From: Aureobasidium sp. EXF-3400
Taxonomy: Eukaryota > Ascomycota > Dothideomycetes > Dothideales > Saccotheciaceae
Direction: 5' to 3'
DNA length: 30,686 nt
Assembly (NCBI GenBank): GCA_024195585.1
Contig: SWBL01000464.1
Location: 1 to 30,686 of the forward strand
The position numbers and the translations under genes were made by a program. The notes beneath the pieces are model-generated. The model ran no database searches, was not told the DNA's origin, and saw only the letters and a program-made list of their open reading frames with translations. The number at the start of each line of letters is the position of its first letter. The stretch's first letter is position 1. Below are positions 29,675 through 30,686 of the stretch, piece after piece.

Positions 29675-30460
29675 ATGCCAATCCAAGTCCGCGAGGTACG
29701 GCCATCAGACCTACCAGCTCGCCAACGCATCATTCGTGGGGCATTCTCTGCTGGTCTAAGCCCTCACATATTCCCCAATGGCCAGACCGAAGCAGATCTC
29801 ATCCATAGTTTTACAGAGGTGTTCCAAGGTCTCAAGACTAAGATGAGCACTTCGGACACTCAAGCAGGTCAACGCGCTTTCGTAGCTTACGATACTGATA
29901 CCCCTGCTGATCCTTCCGACCTCATATTCCCAGAGGCTTGGGAACACAAAGCAGAGGTTGAGTTGAGTGAAGAGCAAAAGAAGGAAGAGAAGAAAGTGGT
30001 GGGAATTGCGATTTGGATTCTTCAGCCTATTGCTCGCACGCAAGAGCAGTATGATAAGGAAGCTGCTGAGAAAGAACCTACTACTCATTCTCCTTCTGCT
30101 AATGGCGCCCTACTGGATGCAATGGATGCCGCAATGACGGTCAGTAAGAAGAAGTGGCTGGGCTTGGAGCCGTATCTGTATCTCAGGATTCTGGCTATTG
30201 ATCCTGCATACCAGCGTAGAGGCGTTGGATCTTTGCTCTTGGACGGAGGAATGGAGATTGCGGATCGTTGTGGGATCCAGTCTTATTTGGAAGCTACTAA
30301 GGTGGGAAGACCGTTGTATGCCAGGTATGGTTACGAGGACAGGGAGTACATGGACTTTGATGTTGTCAAGTATGCGCCGACCGCGAAGGATGATCCGCCG
30401 CATCAGTTTATGGTTATGATTCGACCTGCTGGAGGAAAGAAGTCTGATGGAAAGGCATAG
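29675..30460 (+). CDS. GNAT-family N-acetyltransferase
   Basis: A single exon of 261 residues starting MPIQVREVRPSDLPARQRI, the usual beta-strand opening of a GNAT fold. The open frame runs upstream without another ATG, so this start is preferred. Acetyl-CoA motif A is LRILAIDPAYQRRGVGSLLL with Q180-R-R-G-V-G185. Motif B follows as SYLEATKVGRPLYARYGYE. A charged middle segment (EEQKKEEKKVVG) and an insert of about 35 residues (about 110-150) separate motifs C/D from A. It transfers acetyl from acetyl-CoA to an amine, but the substrate cannot be told. Similar fungal proteins are widespread and uncharacterised. No targeting signal is seen, so it is probably cytosolic. Confidence 0.9.
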   Translation: MPIQVREVRPSDLPARQRIIRGAFSAGLSPHIFPNGQTEADLIHSFTEVFQGLKTKMSTSDTQAGQRAFVAYDTDTPADPSDLIFPEAWEHKAEVELSEEQKKEEKKVVGIAIWILQPIARTQEQYDKEAAEKEPTTHSPSANGALLDAMDAAMTVSKKKWLGLEPYLYLRILAIDPAYQRRGVGSLLLDGGMEIADRCGIQSYLEATKVGRPLYARYGYEDREYMDFDVVKYAPTAKDDPPHQFMVMIRPAGGKKSDGKA

Positions 30461-30544
30461 TACCACAAAGAGGAAAGCGTTAGAAAAACATTGAACCTTC
30501 AGAGTGAAGAGTCTGTCGTTCAAATGTGCAAAAACAAAGAAGAG

Positions 30545-30567
30545 TGGTCGTCTCCAAGGATCGAACC
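30545..30567 (-). other. B-box-like (tRNA T-arm-like) sequence with downstream T-run
   Basis: On the minus strand ggttcgatcc (30567-30558) matches a Pol III B box, gacgacca follows, and TTTTT lies at 30534-30530. The T stem has mismatches and no matching D arm or acceptor is found at normal spacing, so this is at most a decayed or intron-bearing tRNA, or chance. Confidence 0.2.
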
Positions 30568-30686
30568 CTGAGTAAAAATAGTGTCTGCCGACGCTACTAC
30601 TCCCGGCGTATACGATCATTGCAATTGGCGGTAAATTACGTCCTGTACAGAGGATCGGGGATCTCCCTTCAGCCAGACTACCGTGT

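Overview
The window comes from the nuclear genome of a filamentous ascomycete. The genes carry short spliceosomal introns (about 49-74 bp, GT-AG with one GC-AG), AUGs sit in good Kozak contexts, and the products include fungal-type GPI-anchored and secreted wall proteins and an alternative NADH dehydrogenase. Gene content and intron size suggest a Dothideomycete, possibly a black-yeast-like genus, but that placement is an impression and no search was run.

Left part (1-6287). The most interesting region looks like a mycosporine (UV-screening cyclohexenone) biosynthesis locus. It holds the N-terminal 125 codons of a sugar-phosphate cyclase of the dehydroquinate synthase superfamily (minus strand, cut by the window edge), a divergent COMT-type O-methyltransferase, and a membrane-anchored ATP-grasp ligase. 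A classical short-chain dehydrogenase follows on the same strand. Cyclase, methyltransferase and ATP-grasp are the three enzymes that turn a C7 sugar phosphate into 4-deoxygadusol and then into an aminocyclohexenone mycosporine. The dehydrogenase is a candidate accessory enzyme only.

Middle part (6977-18136). In order: a putative HEXXH zinc protein with a proline-rich tail (minus); the diphthamide co-chaperone DPH4 (minus); a secreted GH17 beta-1,3-glucanase with a Ser/Ala-rich linker and a C-terminal But2-like domain (plus); a four-exon mitochondrial type II NADH dehydrogenase (minus); a three-exon NAD-dependent glycerol-3-phosphate dehydrogenase (minus); and a small cysteine-rich GPI-anchored surface protein with a GC-AG intron and a probable 5'-UTR intron (minus).

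Right part (19588-30686). All on the plus strand: glutamine-dependent NAD+ synthetase QNS1, a 1815-residue DH-BAR-SH3 Rho/Cdc42 exchange factor in a single exon, and a GNAT acetyltransferase. No transposon, CRISPR array or rRNA was seen, and no convincing tRNA. Apart from the presumed mycosporine cluster, neighbouring genes look functionally unrelated.
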